NCBI GenBank assembly: GCA_016286535.1
Contig: JAEESZ010000005.1
Span: 62,001 to 126,000 of the forward strand
Source of the DNA: Treponema sp.
Lineage (GTDB): Bacteria; Spirochaetota; Spirochaetia; Treponematales; Treponemataceae
Length of the DNA stretch: 64,000 nucleotides
Direction: 5' to 3'
Each line of letters opens with the position of its first letter. The stretch's first letter is position 1. The translations under genes and the position numbers were made by a program. Under the pieces are notes generated by a model. The model ran no database searches, was not told where the DNA came from, and saw only the letters and a list, made by a program, of their open reading frames with translations. Below are positions 8,056 through 17,090 of the stretch, piece by piece.

Positions 8056-9540
8056 ATGAAAACAGTTGCAGGTATTGATTTAGGTACCCAGAGTATGAAG
8101 GTCGTAATTTACGATTACGAAAAAAAAGAAATTATAGAAAAAGCATCTTGTCCTATGGACTTAATTTCTGAAAGCGACGGAACTCGTGAACAGAAAACAG
8201 AATGGTTCGATAAGGGTCTCGAAGTTTGTTTTGGAAAATTAAGTGCTGCAAATAAGGCAACAATTGAAGCTATTGGTGTTTCTGGTCAGCAGCATGGTTT
8301 TGTTCCTCTCGATAAAGATGGAAAAGCTCTTTACAACATAAAACTCTGGTGTGATACAGCAACTGTTGAAGAATGTAAGATTATTACTGAAGCAGCAGGC
8401 GGAGATAAAGCTGTTGTAGATGCCTTAGGAAACCTTATGCTTCCAGGTTTTACAGCTCCAAAAATCCTCTGGCTTAAAAGACACAAGCCAGAAGCTTTTG
8501 CCGCATTAAAATACATTATGCTTCCACACGACTATTTGAACTGGAAACTTACAGGCGAATATGTAATGGAATATGGTGACAGTTCTGGAACTGCCTTGTT
8601 TGATTCAAAGAACCGCTGCTGGTCAAAAAAGATTTGTGATATTATTGATGACAAACTTCTTGGCCTTCTTCCAAAACTGATAGATCCTGCTGCTCCTGCT
8701 GGAAAAGTATCTGCCCAGGCCGCTGCTGCATATGGAATTCCTGCCGGTATTCTAGTTTCTGCCGGTGGTGGAGACAATATGATGGGTGCTGTTGGAACAG
8801 GAACTGTTGCTGACGGCTTCTTAACAATGTCTATGGGAACTTCCGGAACCCTTTACGGTTATTCAAATAAACCTATTTCTGATCCTGAAAACGGACTTTC
8901 AGGTTTCTGTGCTTCTACAGACGGCTGGTTACCACTCCTTTGTACAATGAACTGTACAGTAGCAACAGAATTTGTACGCGGTTTATTCCAGATGGATGTA
9001 AAAGAACTTGATGCAGAAGCTTCTAAGGCTCCTTGCGGTTCGGAAGGGGTACTTGTAATTCCTTTCTTTAACGGTGAACGTTCACCAAACTTACCAAACG
9101 GAAGAGCAAGTATTACAGGTCTTACAGCTGCAAATACAAACAGAGCAAATATTGCACGTGCTTCTCTTGAATCTGCAGTTTTTGCAATGCGTGGTGGATT
9201 AGATGCCTTCCGTAAATTAGGCTTCCAGCCAAAAGAAATCCGCCTTATTGGTGGTGGTTCAAAATCTCCTGTATGGCGTCAGATTGCTGCAGATATTATG
9301 AACCTGCCAATCCGTGTTCCTGCTTTGGACGAAGCAGCAGCTCTTGGTGGTGCAGTTCAGGCTCTCTGGTGCTTAAAAAATCAGAATGGAAAGTGTGATA
9401 TTGCTCAGCTTTGTGCAGAACATATCAAGCTTGATGAAAGTAAAAATGCAAATCCTATTGCAGAAAATGTTGCTGCTTACAATAAGGCTTACGCAGAATA
9501 CTCTAAGATGGTAGAAACACTTTCTCCTCTGTATAAATAG
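8056..9540 (+). CDS. xylB: Xylulokinase (FGGY carbohydrate kinase)
   Basis: Phosphorylates D-xylulose with ATP, feeding xylose into the pentose phosphate pathway. It is a 494-aa two-domain FGGY kinase. Seen: GIDLGTQSMKVVIYD (phosphate 1, residues 6-20), SGQQHGFVPLD (about 76), LWCDTAT, HDYLNWKLTG, catalytic Asp in SAGGGDNMMGAVGTG (about 240), and the adenosine motif LIGGGSKSPVWRQI (about 400), then EAAALGGAVQA. GCAGGAG precedes the ATG. No xylose isomerase or transporter is adjacent. Another FGGY substrate cannot be excluded, but the SGQQHG and ASP motifs fit xylulokinase best. Confidence 0.88.
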   Translation: MKTVAGIDLGTQSMKVVIYDYEKKEIIEKASCPMDLISESDGTREQKTEWFDKGLEVCFGKLSAANKATIEAIGVSGQQHGFVPLDKDGKALYNIKLWCDTATVEECKIITEAAGGDKAVVDALGNLMLPGFTAPKILWLKRHKPEAFAALKYIMLPHDYLNWKLTGEYVMEYGDSSGTALFDSKNRCWSKKICDIIDDKLLGLLPKLIDPAAPAGKVSAQAAAAYGIPAGILVSAGGGDNMMGAVGTGTVADGFLTMSMGTSGTLYGYSNKPISDPENGLSGFCASTDGWLPLLCTMNCTVATEFVRGLFQMDVKELDAEASKAPCGSEGVLVIPFFNGERSPNLPNGRASITGLTAANTNRANIARASLESAVFAMRGGLDAFRKLGFQPKEIRLIGGGSKSPVWRQIAADIMNLPIRVPALDEAAALGGAVQALWCLKNQNGKCDIAQLCAEHIKLDESKNANPIAENVAAYNKAYAEYSKMVETLSPLYK

Positions 9541-9553
9541 GTTTGTAATTTTT

Positions 9554-10933
9554 ATGAATAACGAAAACCCTTTAGGATACGAAAAAACCGGAACTCTATT
9601 AAGGAAATTTGCCGTTCCAAGCATTGTAGCAATGCTGGTAAATTCTTTATACAACATAGTAGATCAGATTTTTATTGGGCAGGGGGTTGGATTTTTGGGA
9701 AATGCCGCAACAAACGTGGCATTCCCTTTTAATACAATCTGTCTGGCTATTTCTCTGCTGGTTGGAATTGGTGCCGCTTCGAAGTTTTCGCTGGAGTTGG
9801 GAAGGGGTAATGAGGAAGAAGCCCAGAATAGTGTTGGACTAGCTATAGATTCAGTTGTCTTTTTTGGACTTATCCTTTTTTTAATAGTAAAAATATTTTT
9901 GAGTCCAATGCTTAAAGCCTTTGGTGCCACAGAAAATATTTTTCCCTATGCCAAAAGTTATGTTTCCATAATTAATTATGGTCTTCCCCTAATGATGTTT
10001 ACTACATCATTTAGTGCATTAATTCGTGCAGACGGTTCGCCAAAGTATTCTATGGGTTGTAATATTGTTGGAGCTGTTGTTAATACAATATTAGATCCAA
10101 TCTTTATTTTTGTATTAAAAATGGGAGTTGCAGGGGCCGCTCTGGCTACCATCATCTCCCAGTTTTTAAGCTTCTGTTTTGCCCTTTCATATTTGTGGCG
10201 TTTTAAAAGAATCAAACTTTCAAAACATATGTTCAGACCAGATATCTTAAAAGCGGTAAAAATCTGGTCTTTAGGTTTAAGCAATTGTATTAATCAGGTT
10301 GCTCTTACTTTTGTACACGTAGTAATTAATAATTCCCTGGTTTACTGGGGAGCCCAGTCAATTTATGGTTCTGATATTCCATTAAGTGCGGCCGGTGTTG
10401 TAATGAAGGCAAATGGGATTATCATTTCAATTTTTATTGGAATTAGTCAGGGAAGCCAGCCAATAATCGGCTTTAATTATGGAGCCAGAGAATTTGAAAG
10501 GGTAAAGGCTGTTTATAAACAGGCATTAACATCAGTATTTATAATTGGCTTAATAGCAACAATAATGTTTCAGCTTTTTCCGTCACAGATTTTAAGTCTT
10601 TTTGGTTCGTCAAATGATGAGTCTATAAGGACTTTGTATATGGATTTTGCCGTTAGATATTGCAGGATTTTCCTGGCTCTGGAAGCAATAATTGGAATCC
10701 AGATGATTTCTTCAAACTTTTTTGCTGCAATAGGAAAGCCACTAAAAGGTGCAGTTCTGGCCTTATCAAGGCAGTTCTTTTGTTTAATTCCATTAGTATT
10801 AATACTTCCTCATTTTATGGGGATTTATGGAATTATGTTTGCTGCACCTCTTAGTGATTTTGTGTCATCTATCATTACTTTTTTAATGATAAATCACGAA
10901 TTCAAGAATATAAGCAAACTAAATTCTAATTAA
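9554..10933 (+). CDS. MATE family efflux transporter
   Basis: A 459-residue, 12-helix inner-membrane protein of the multi-antimicrobial extrusion family, which uses Na+ or H+ gradients to export cationic drugs or metabolites. The N-terminal half begins LLRKFAVPSIVAMLVNSLYNIVDQIFIGQ, and the second half repeats the pattern (VVMKANGIIISIFIGISQGSQPIIGFNYGA). It starts 13 bp after the xylulokinase stop without a clear Shine-Dalgarno, so it is probably read from the same transcript. Its 3' end overlaps the convergent lysA gene by 8 bp. Substrate unknown. Confidence 0.92.
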   Translation: MNNENPLGYEKTGTLLRKFAVPSIVAMLVNSLYNIVDQIFIGQGVGFLGNAATNVAFPFNTICLAISLLVGIGAASKFSLELGRGNEEEAQNSVGLAIDSVVFFGLILFLIVKIFLSPMLKAFGATENIFPYAKSYVSIINYGLPLMMFTTSFSALIRADGSPKYSMGCNIVGAVVNTILDPIFIFVLKMGVAGAALATIISQFLSFCFALSYLWRFKRIKLSKHMFRPDILKAVKIWSLGLSNCINQVALTFVHVVINNSLVYWGAQSIYGSDIPLSAAGVVMKANGIIISIFIGISQGSQPIIGFNYGAREFERVKAVYKQALTSVFIIGLIATIMFQLFPSQILSLFGSSNDESIRTLYMDFAVRYCRIFLALEAIIGIQMISSNFFAAIGKPLKGAVLALSRQFFCLIPLVLILPHFMGIYGIMFAAPLSDFVSSIITFLMINHEFKNISKLNSN

Positions 10934-12191
10934 AGTTCTTTACGTTTGCTAAATCTAAGGTTGCAAATAAATCATCAATAGTTTCGCGTCTACGGATCTG
11001 CATAAAGCTTCCGTCCGGACGCATCAAAACTTCTCCGCAGCGGAGTTTTCCGTTGTAGTTAAAGCCCATTGCACGACCGTGAGCACCTGCATCATGAATA
11101 ATTACATGGTCTCCAAGGTCAATTTTTGGAAGCTGTCTCTGAACGGCAAACTTGTCGCAGTTTTCGCAAAGCGAACCAACTACATCATAAACTTGAGTTT
11201 TAGGCGCATTTTCCTTGCCGCTTACAGTTACTTCGTGGTAAGAACCATACATACCAGGTCTCATTAAATCTGCCATGCAGGAATCTACTGCAATGTATTC
11301 GCGGTAAATGTGTTTTTCGTGAATTGCTGTTGTAATTAACCAGCCGTAAGGTCCTGTAATTGGACGTCCGCATTCCCAGTAAATGGCAAGTGGATCTAAT
11401 CCGGCAGGAACAATAACTCTGTCATATTCTTTGCGAATACCCTGAGCAATCTGATCATAATCAACTGCAACCTGATCAGGCTTATAAGGGATTCCGAGCC
11501 CACCACCAAGGTCAACAAACTCAATTCGTACGCCTGTTTTTTCCTTAATTTCTGATGCAAGTTCAAAAACCAGTTTTGCTGTATCAATAAAGAAATCAGG
11601 ATTAAGTTCATTTGAAGCAACCATAGTGTGTAAACCAAAATGTTTAACCCCTTCTGCCTTACAAATCTTATAGGCCTCAATAATCTGAGGGCGGGTTAAA
11701 CCATATTTAGCTTCTTCCGGTTTTCCAATAATAGAGTTACATCCGGTTTTTTCGTTACCCGGATTGTAGCGGAAGCAGATAGTTTCCGGTAATTTTCCAA
11801 GATGCTTTTTAAGGAATTCAATGTGAGTAATATCGTCAAGGTTGATGATATTTTTTCTTTCGTAAGCATATTTATATTCTTCTGCAGGAGTTTCGTTAGA
11901 AGTAAAAATAACGTGATCTTCTTTTATTCCTGCCATTTCGCTAAGCATTAATTCCGGTAAAGAAGAGCAGTCAGCACCACATCCTTCATCAGCAAGAATT
12001 TTAAGGATGTAAGGATTTGGGCAGGCTTTTACAGCATAGTGTTCCCGGAATTTAGGAAAAATACTAAAGGCTTTAGTAAATTTACGCATATTCTGGCGAA
12101 TAGCTTCTTCGTCATACAAATAAAATGGGGTTGGAAACTTCTTAATAAGATTATCCAGCTGGTCCTTGTTTAAAGGAAAATTAGAACTCAT
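10926..12191 (-). CDS. lysA: Diaminopimelate decarboxylase-like PLP enzyme
   Basis: Fold III PLP decarboxylase, most like diaminopimelate decarboxylase, which makes lysine. Seen: HYAVKACPNP with the PLP lysine (K55), the phosphate-binding glycine loop DLGGGLGIPY (about 230), ECGRPITGPYG, and VGSLCENCD, matching the GP/VGxxCEs substrate motif. The start is placed at 12191 because AGAGGT lies 8 nt upstream and family homology begins there; the longer ORF (to 12239) adds 16 unlikely residues. The last 8 bases overlap the MATE gene convergently. Other fold III decarboxylases (ornithine/arginine, carboxynorspermidine) are less likely. Confidence 0.8.
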   Translation of the reverse strand: MSSNFPLNKDQLDNLIKKFPTPFYLYDEEAIRQNMRKFTKAFSIFPKFREHYAVKACPNPYILKILADEGCGADCSSLPELMLSEMAGIKEDHVIFTSNETPAEEYKYAYERKNIINLDDITHIEFLKKHLGKLPETICFRYNPGNEKTGCNSIIGKPEEAKYGLTRPQIIEAYKICKAEGVKHFGLHTMVASNELNPDFFIDTAKLVFELASEIKEKTGVRIEFVDLGGGLGIPYKPDQVAVDYDQIAQGIRKEYDRVIVPAGLDPLAIYWECGRPITGPYGWLITTAIHEKHIYREYIAVDSCMADLMRPGMYGSYHEVTVSGKENAPKTQVYDVVGSLCENCDKFAVQRQLPKIDLGDHVIIHDAGAHGRAMGFNYNGKLRCGEVLMRPDGSFMQIRRRETIDDLFATLDLANVKNFN

Positions 12192-12285
12192 ATTAGTACC
12201 TCTGGCGAAAATTATGCCAAAAAGCCTTTCAAGTTTCAATCAGAGATTTTTAATAAATAAAAATAGAAATATTAAATAAGTAGAG

Positions 12286-12291
12286 TATAAT
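12286..12291 (+). promoter_or_regulatory. TATAAT box 6 nt before the HD-GYP start codon
   Basis: A perfect TATAAT is followed by 6 nt and then ATG, with no Shine-Dalgarno, consistent with a leaderless transcript. No clear -35. Confidence 0.55.
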
Positions 12292-12297
12292 AGATGT

Positions 12298-14028
12298 ATG
12301 TTAAAAGTGTTCTATTTATTAAACTGTTTATTTTCTATTGGATGTTTAATATATTATTTTGAAAATGCATTTTCCAAGGTAAATCTTAAGCAGATTATGG
12401 TTCTTGTCCTGACTGCAATCACAAATTATGCTTTTTCCCTGAGCGTTTTTGCTGATAATCTTGAAGGAGTATATGTTGCAAGCCAGATTTATTATTGCGC
12501 AAACGTTTTCTCTCTTCTTATTTTCCTTTTTGTAATTGCCGAATTATGTAATCATAAAGTTATATGGATTGTAAGACTGCTTCTGGTTTCTTTATGCTTT
12601 GCAATCATCATTTTTTATTCAACAACAAAAGATAATCACTTATATTACAAGACAATGGAGTTCGTAAAAGTATTTGGTATTTCTTCAATAAAAAGAACTT
12701 ACGGACCATGTCACGGAATTTTATTTGCCCTGATTTTACTCGTAAACGGTTTATCAATTTATTATGTAGTTTCATCTCTGTTAAGAACAAAGGAAAGTTC
12801 AAGATCTACCTTGTGGGCTTTAATTATCTTAATGGTTGTTGCAACTATCCTTTATATGATTCCAAAGTTAATTCATGCACCATTAGATTTTATGCCTTTT
12901 GTTTACAGCGTAATCGACATCTTCCTGGTTTTCCTTTTCAGAAAAGCAAATCTGTATGATATGACTTCGAATCTGCTCAATGTTTACGAAAGAAGATTCG
13001 AATACGGATACATTGCGCTTGATAAAAAATACAGATATTTGACTTCCAATGAATTTGCAAAACAGCTTTTTCCAATTTTAAGGGATGTAAGAACAGATAC
13101 TTATGTATCGGACGTAGATCCTAAAGCAGTATTTTGTACAAAACTTTTACCATGGATTGATGAATGGATTGCAGGCGAGAAAAAACAGAAGCAGCTGGTA
13201 AATCTTGAAAAGACAATTACCTGCAATCTGAATGAAATAAAATACAAAAAAAAGGTAATTGGATATCTTGTTGAATTACGTGATACAACTCAGCAGCAAA
13301 AATACATAGACCTTATTAACAACTATAATATGAAGCTGCATAAGGAAGTTGAAAATAAGACCAGGAGAATTCTCGAAATTCAGGATTCAATTATTTCAGG
13401 TATGGCAACCATGGTAGAAAGCCGCGACAACTCTACCGGCGGTCACATTAAAAGAACAAGTGATACAGTAAAAATCTTTATTGAAAAATTAAAAACTACA
13501 GAAAGATACAGTGCCTTAAAACCGGAATTCTGTGAAAAAGTAATAAAGGCAGCGCCTATGCACGATTTGGGAAAAATTGCGGTAGATGACGTTATACTTC
13601 GAAAACCGGGAAAATATACACCGGAAGAATATGCCCAGATGAAAAAACATGCAGCAGAAGGTGCCAAGATTGTAAATATTGTTTTACAGAATGTTGATGA
13701 TGTTGAATTCAGACATATTGCGGTAAACGTAGCTCATTTTCATCATGAGCACTGGGATGGAGAAGGTTATCCTATTGGATTAAAAAAGGATTCCATTCCT
13801 CTGGAAGCAAGAATTATGGCCCTGGCCGATGTTTTTGATGCTCTGGTCAGCAAGCGCTGTTATAAAGAACCTTTTACTTATGACGAAGCCTTTAGAATTA
13901 TCAGGGAAAACCTGGGAACTCATTTTGATCCTGATTTAGGAGCAATATTCTTACAGTGCAGAATGGAGCTCGAAAACTTATATACAAATTATGAGGATGA
14001 AGAGTTTCAAAAGAAGAATAAAAAATGA
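12298..14028 (+). CDS. Membrane sensor with HD-GYP cyclic-di-GMP phosphodiesterase domain
   Basis: The first 220 residues form about seven membrane helices resembling the 7TM histidine-kinase N-terminal region. A PAS-like segment follows (ALDKKYRYLTSNEFAKQLF, about 237-255), then a coiled-coil linker, then an HD-GYP domain. The metal and signature motifs are intact: MHDLGKIAVDD (H422, D423), HHEHWDGEGYP (about 481-491), and ARIMALADVFDAL. HD-GYP proteins hydrolyse cyclic di-GMP. Together with the EAL protein at 26.4-28.6 kb it shows active c-di-GMP turnover in this organism. The signal sensed is unknown. Confidence 0.9.
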   Translation: MLKVFYLLNCLFSIGCLIYYFENAFSKVNLKQIMVLVLTAITNYAFSLSVFADNLEGVYVASQIYYCANVFSLLIFLFVIAELCNHKVIWIVRLLLVSLCFAIIIFYSTTKDNHLYYKTMEFVKVFGISSIKRTYGPCHGILFALILLVNGLSIYYVVSSLLRTKESSRSTLWALIILMVVATILYMIPKLIHAPLDFMPFVYSVIDIFLVFLFRKANLYDMTSNLLNVYERRFEYGYIALDKKYRYLTSNEFAKQLFPILRDVRTDTYVSDVDPKAVFCTKLLPWIDEWIAGEKKQKQLVNLEKTITCNLNEIKYKKKVIGYLVELRDTTQQQKYIDLINNYNMKLHKEVENKTRRILEIQDSIISGMATMVESRDNSTGGHIKRTSDTVKIFIEKLKTTERYSALKPEFCEKVIKAAPMHDLGKIAVDDVILRKPGKYTPEEYAQMKKHAAEGAKIVNIVLQNVDDVEFRHIAVNVAHFHHEHWDGEGYPIGLKKDSIPLEARIMALADVFDALVSKRCYKEPFTYDEAFRIIRENLGTHFDPDLGAIFLQCRMELENLYTNYEDEEFQKKNKK

Positions 14029-14097
14029 TTTTAGGGAAAAATCCTAATGAAAAATAAAAATATGAGTGATAGAATGTAAAAAATAGGAGGCAATTTA

Positions 14098-14751
14098 ATG
14101 CGAATTAAATCAGTTTTTTCACATAATTTTGAAAAATATGGAAAGGTATTAACCGGTTACGATGTAACAGATTTATTAAAGAAGCTGGATGAAACAACAA
14201 AAAAACCTGAAAATGCAACAATTTATGAACCAGGTGATGCAGGTCTGGAAGCACTTCCTGTTGCAAAAGAATTCAGCACAAATGCTTATGGCGGAATGCC
14301 TGTTCAGGTAGGATATTGTAACGGCTTTAATACAAAGTTAAATTGTCTGGAATATCACAGAGGATCAGAATTAAATATTCCTTCAAACGACATTGTTCTT
14401 TTACTTGCACCACTTCAGTCTGTAAAAAATGGAAAAATTAATACTTCCTGTGTAGAAGCTTTTTATGTTCCTGCAGGAACTGTAGTTCAGATTTACGAAA
14501 CTACCTTACATTATGCACCATGCAACGCCGTATCTGGCGGCGAAGTTTCTAAAGACGGCTTTAGAGTTGTAATTGTTCTTCCAAAAGATACAAATACAGA
14601 AAAACCTGCCATCACAGAAAAGAATCTTGAAGACAAACTTCTTTGGGCAAAAAACAAATGGCTTATTGCTCATGCAGATTCAAGCGAAGCTAAAAACGGT
14701 GCTTTTGTAGGCTTACAGGGAATCAATATTGATTTAGCAAGTTCTAAATAA
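14098..14751 (+). CDS. DUF4867 family protein (cupin-like)
   Basis: A 217-aa cytoplasmic protein matching the DUF4867 pattern as I remember it: FEKYGKVLTGYD at the N-terminus, YGGMPVQVGYCNGFNTKLNC, LEYHRGSELNI, VEAFYVPAGTVVQIYETTLHYAPC, and FRVVIVLPKDTN. The conserved His/Glu residues and short beta segments suggest a metal-binding cupin fold. Members are often found near sugar-metabolism genes; the function is not established. A strong AGGAGG lies 7 nt before the ATG. No obvious partner adjoins it here. Confidence 0.78.
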   Translation: MRIKSVFSHNFEKYGKVLTGYDVTDLLKKLDETTKKPENATIYEPGDAGLEALPVAKEFSTNAYGGMPVQVGYCNGFNTKLNCLEYHRGSELNIPSNDIVLLLAPLQSVKNGKINTSCVEAFYVPAGTVVQIYETTLHYAPCNAVSGGEVSKDGFRVVIVLPKDTNTEKPAITEKNLEDKLLWAKNKWLIAHADSSEAKNGAFVGLQGINIDLASSK

Positions 14752-14764
14752 TTACTTTAAGTGA

Positions 14765-14770
14765 TATAAT
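14765..14770 (+). promoter_or_regulatory. TATAAT box 7 nt before the YhhN start codon
   Basis: A perfect TATAAT is followed by 7 nt and ATG, with no Shine-Dalgarno. It lies in the 26-bp gap after DUF4867, so YhhN may have its own leaderless transcript. Confidence 0.5.
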
Positions 14771-14777
14771 TTAAGCT

Positions 14778-15461
14778 ATGAGTAGTTTATTTATAATTTC
14801 TTGTAGTTTATGTTATCTCTTTCAAATTATATTTCTGATTTTAGAAAAGAAACAGAAGATGGTTCAGACCTTGTTCTTAAAATGGCTGGCCTCTTCTGTT
14901 TTTGTTATTTTAGGCGCCTTCAGTTTTATTTATACACAGAATAAATTTTTTTCGGTATTTATTTTTGTAGGGCTCATCTTTGATGCTGCCGCTGATGTAG
15001 TTTTTAATCTGCGCTTTGCTTATAAAAGAATAGAAAAACTTTCCTTTCTTTCGGGAACCTTCCTATTTTTTACCGGCCACATTTTTTACCTTATAGCACT
15101 TATTCCTCAGGTTAATGCCTGGTGGATTTATTTATCAACAGGAATTGTTTTAGCCTGCCTTATAGAAATCTTTTTTGCCCTTGCTCTAAAAGACGTAAGC
15201 CTGCTTTATAAAATATACGGCGTTTTTTATATACTTATGGTTTCTGTAATGGCAGCTATGGCCCTTGGAAATTATAAAGAAAATGCCCCTTCCACCGGCT
15301 ATCTGCTTTTTGCCCTTGGAGCAGTCTTCTTTTTAATCAGCGATGTTTTATTGATTTTTAATACTTTCAGAGTTAAAAAAATATACCCTGTGAGAGTAAT
15401 AAGTTTTGTTACATACTACACAGGGCAGTTACTTATAGCAGGCAGCCTTTATTTAATTTAG
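14778..15461 (+). CDS. YhhN/TMEM86 family membrane protein (lysoplasmalogenase-like)
   Basis: A 227-residue, nearly all-hydrophobic protein with about eight membrane helices. It has the family's polar residues inside helices: GLIFDAAADVVF, FTGHIFYLIAL, GAVFFLISDVLLIF and YYTGQLLIAGSLYL. Eukaryotic TMEM86 and bacterial members hydrolyse the vinyl-ether bond of lysoplasmalogens; plasmalogens occur in anaerobes including spirochaetes, so that role is plausible here but inferred. It runs toward uxaC, with a shared hairpin in the 42-bp gap. Confidence 0.8.
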   Translation: MSSLFIISCSLCYLFQIIFLILEKKQKMVQTLFLKWLASSVFVILGAFSFIYTQNKFFSVFIFVGLIFDAAADVVFNLRFAYKRIEKLSFLSGTFLFFTGHIFYLIALIPQVNAWWIYLSTGIVLACLIEIFFALALKDVSLLYKIYGVFYILMVSVMAAMALGNYKENAPSTGYLLFALGAVFFLISDVLLIFNTFRVKKIYPVRVISFVTYYTGQLLIAGSLYLI

Positions 15462-15468
15462 GCCCCAA

Positions 15469-15504
15469 ATGAAAGATGCCGCATTTAGAAGTCGGCGCTT
15501 TCAT
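15469..15504. terminator. Hairpin between convergent YhhN and uxaC genes
   Basis: ATGAAAG (15469-15475) pairs with CTTTCAT (15498-15504), and GCCG (15478-15481) pairs with CGGC (15493-15496), separated by a small internal loop. It lies exactly between the two convergent stops. Neither side has a good T-tract, so termination strength is uncertain. Confidence 0.45.
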
Positions 15505-16931
15505 TAACTTCGTGCAAAATAATTTTTTGCATTTCTAAAAGAGATATCCTTTACGATATCTTCAAGCAGAGATCTGTCATTAGGGAATTCGCCGTTTTCT
15601 ACCCAATTACCAATCAGGTTACAAAGAATGCGGCGAAAATATTCATGTCTTGTATAAGAAAGGAAGGAACGGCTGTCTGTAAGCATACCAACAAAGGTTG
15701 GAAGCATTCCAAGATTGCCTAAAACTTTAAGCTGCTGTTCCATTCCGTCTTTATGATCGCAGAACCACCAGCCGGAACCAAGCTGGATTTTTCCTTTAAT
15801 TCCGTCCCCCTGGAAAGAACCCATAATTGTAGCTACAGAGTAATAATCTTTTGGATTCAAAGAGTACAAAATTGTTTTTGGGAGTCCGCCCTTAAGTTCA
15901 CAAAGATTAAGGAAGGCCGAGAGTTTTTCTGCCATGGAATTATCGTGAACGGCATCAAAACCGGTATCTGGTCCAATTGTTTCAAAAGCTTTTTGATTAA
16001 TGTTGCGGATAACATTCATATGAAGCTGCATTACAATTCCACGTTTTTTATAGGCAACGGCAAGAGAGCTTAAAACTTTAGTAATGTAAGCTTCCCCTTC
16101 CTCCTCGCTTATCTGCTTTCCATCCATTGCAGCCTTAAACAATTCATCTGCGGCTTTATCTCTGGCTTTTTCATCCCGGGCCTGAGTGTAAGGTGGATAA
16201 GAAAGACCGTGGTCTGCAACAAGGCAACCGTTTTGAACAAAGTAATCAAGGCGGTTTTCAAGAGCTTTGATAACATCATCAGAATTATTAATCTGCATAC
16301 CGGCAACCTGGCTTAATTTTTCAATGTAGTCTTTGAAGTCTGGCTTATGTATGTAAAGGGCTTTGTCCGGGCGGAAGGAAGGGCATACTAAAGTGTCAAT
16401 TTTTCCAATTGGAGCTGTTCCTTCCTTTATAGCCTTGTGATATTCAAGAGAATCAATTGGGTCATCTGTAGTTCCTACGCCATAAACATTGAATTTCTTA
16501 AAAATACCTTTTACGCTAAGTTCAGGGCTTTTAAGCATACTATTTGCTTTTTCCCAAATATCTGGTGCGCTTTTTACGCTGAGAGGCTGGTAAATACCAA
16601 AATATCTTTGTAATTCAAGATGAGTCCAGTGGTAAAGAGGATTTCCAATAAGATGTTCAATGGTTTCTGCCCATTTTAAGAACTTTTCATAATCTGGTGC
16701 ATCTCCGGTTATGTATTTTTCTTCGATTCCGTAGGTTCTCATCTGGCGCCATTTATAGTGGTCTCCGCCAAGCCAGATTTCTGTAAGATTTTTAAACTGC
16801 TTGTTTTCTGCAATTTCTTTTGGGCTAAGGTGACAGTGATAGTCCCATAAAGGTTCATTCTGGCAGGCAGCAAAAAGAGAGCGTGCTGTTTTTGTTTCCA
16901 GAATAAAGTTTTTATCCATAAATTTTTTCAT
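15504..16931 (-). CDS. uxaC: Uronate isomerase (glucuronate/galacturonate isomerase)
   Basis: Isomerises D-glucuronate to fructuronate or D-galacturonate to tagaturonate, the first step of uronate use after pectin or glucuronoxylan breakdown. An amidohydrolase-fold enzyme of about 475 aa. Seen: LWDYHCHLSPKEI (metal-binding HxH) near the N-terminus, GTTDDPIDSLEYH, LVADHGLSY, LHMNVIRN and FVGMLTDSRSFLSYTRHEYFRRILCN at the C-terminus. The start at 16931 is preceded by AGGAAAA; the longer ORF (to 16985) adds an atypical leader. No uxuA/uxaB or kdgK gene is in the window. Confidence 0.95.
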   Translation of the reverse strand: MKKFMDKNFILETKTARSLFAACQNEPLWDYHCHLSPKEIAENKQFKNLTEIWLGGDHYKWRQMRTYGIEEKYITGDAPDYEKFLKWAETIEHLIGNPLYHWTHLELQRYFGIYQPLSVKSAPDIWEKANSMLKSPELSVKGIFKKFNVYGVGTTDDPIDSLEYHKAIKEGTAPIGKIDTLVCPSFRPDKALYIHKPDFKDYIEKLSQVAGMQINNSDDVIKALENRLDYFVQNGCLVADHGLSYPPYTQARDEKARDKAADELFKAAMDGKQISEEEGEAYITKVLSSLAVAYKKRGIVMQLHMNVIRNINQKAFETIGPDTGFDAVHDNSMAEKLSAFLNLCELKGGLPKTILYSLNPKDYYSVATIMGSFQGDGIKGKIQLGSGWWFCDHKDGMEQQLKVLGNLGMLPTFVGMLTDSRSFLSYTRHEYFRRILCNLIGNWVENGEFPNDRSLLEDIVKDISFRNAKNYFARS

Positions 16932-17054
16932 ATAAATTTTCCTGTAGAAATAATTAAAATTGTAACTTTCAATTAACTTTATCACTTATAAAAATGATTT
17001 GGAATAAATTTTTATAATTTAAGAAAAATAACCTATCATAAAGTTTATGGAAAA

Positions 17055-17063
17055 TGATAATAT
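17055..17063 (+). promoter_or_regulatory. Possible extended -10 promoter for the SGNH-GH26 genes
   Basis: TGATAATAT (an extended TGn element before TAATAT) lies 27 nt upstream of the SGNH start codon, with a GGAG ribosome binding site between. The -35 is weak. Confidence 0.4.
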
Positions 17064-17090
17064 CAAAACAGGATAAACTTTGGAGAAAAT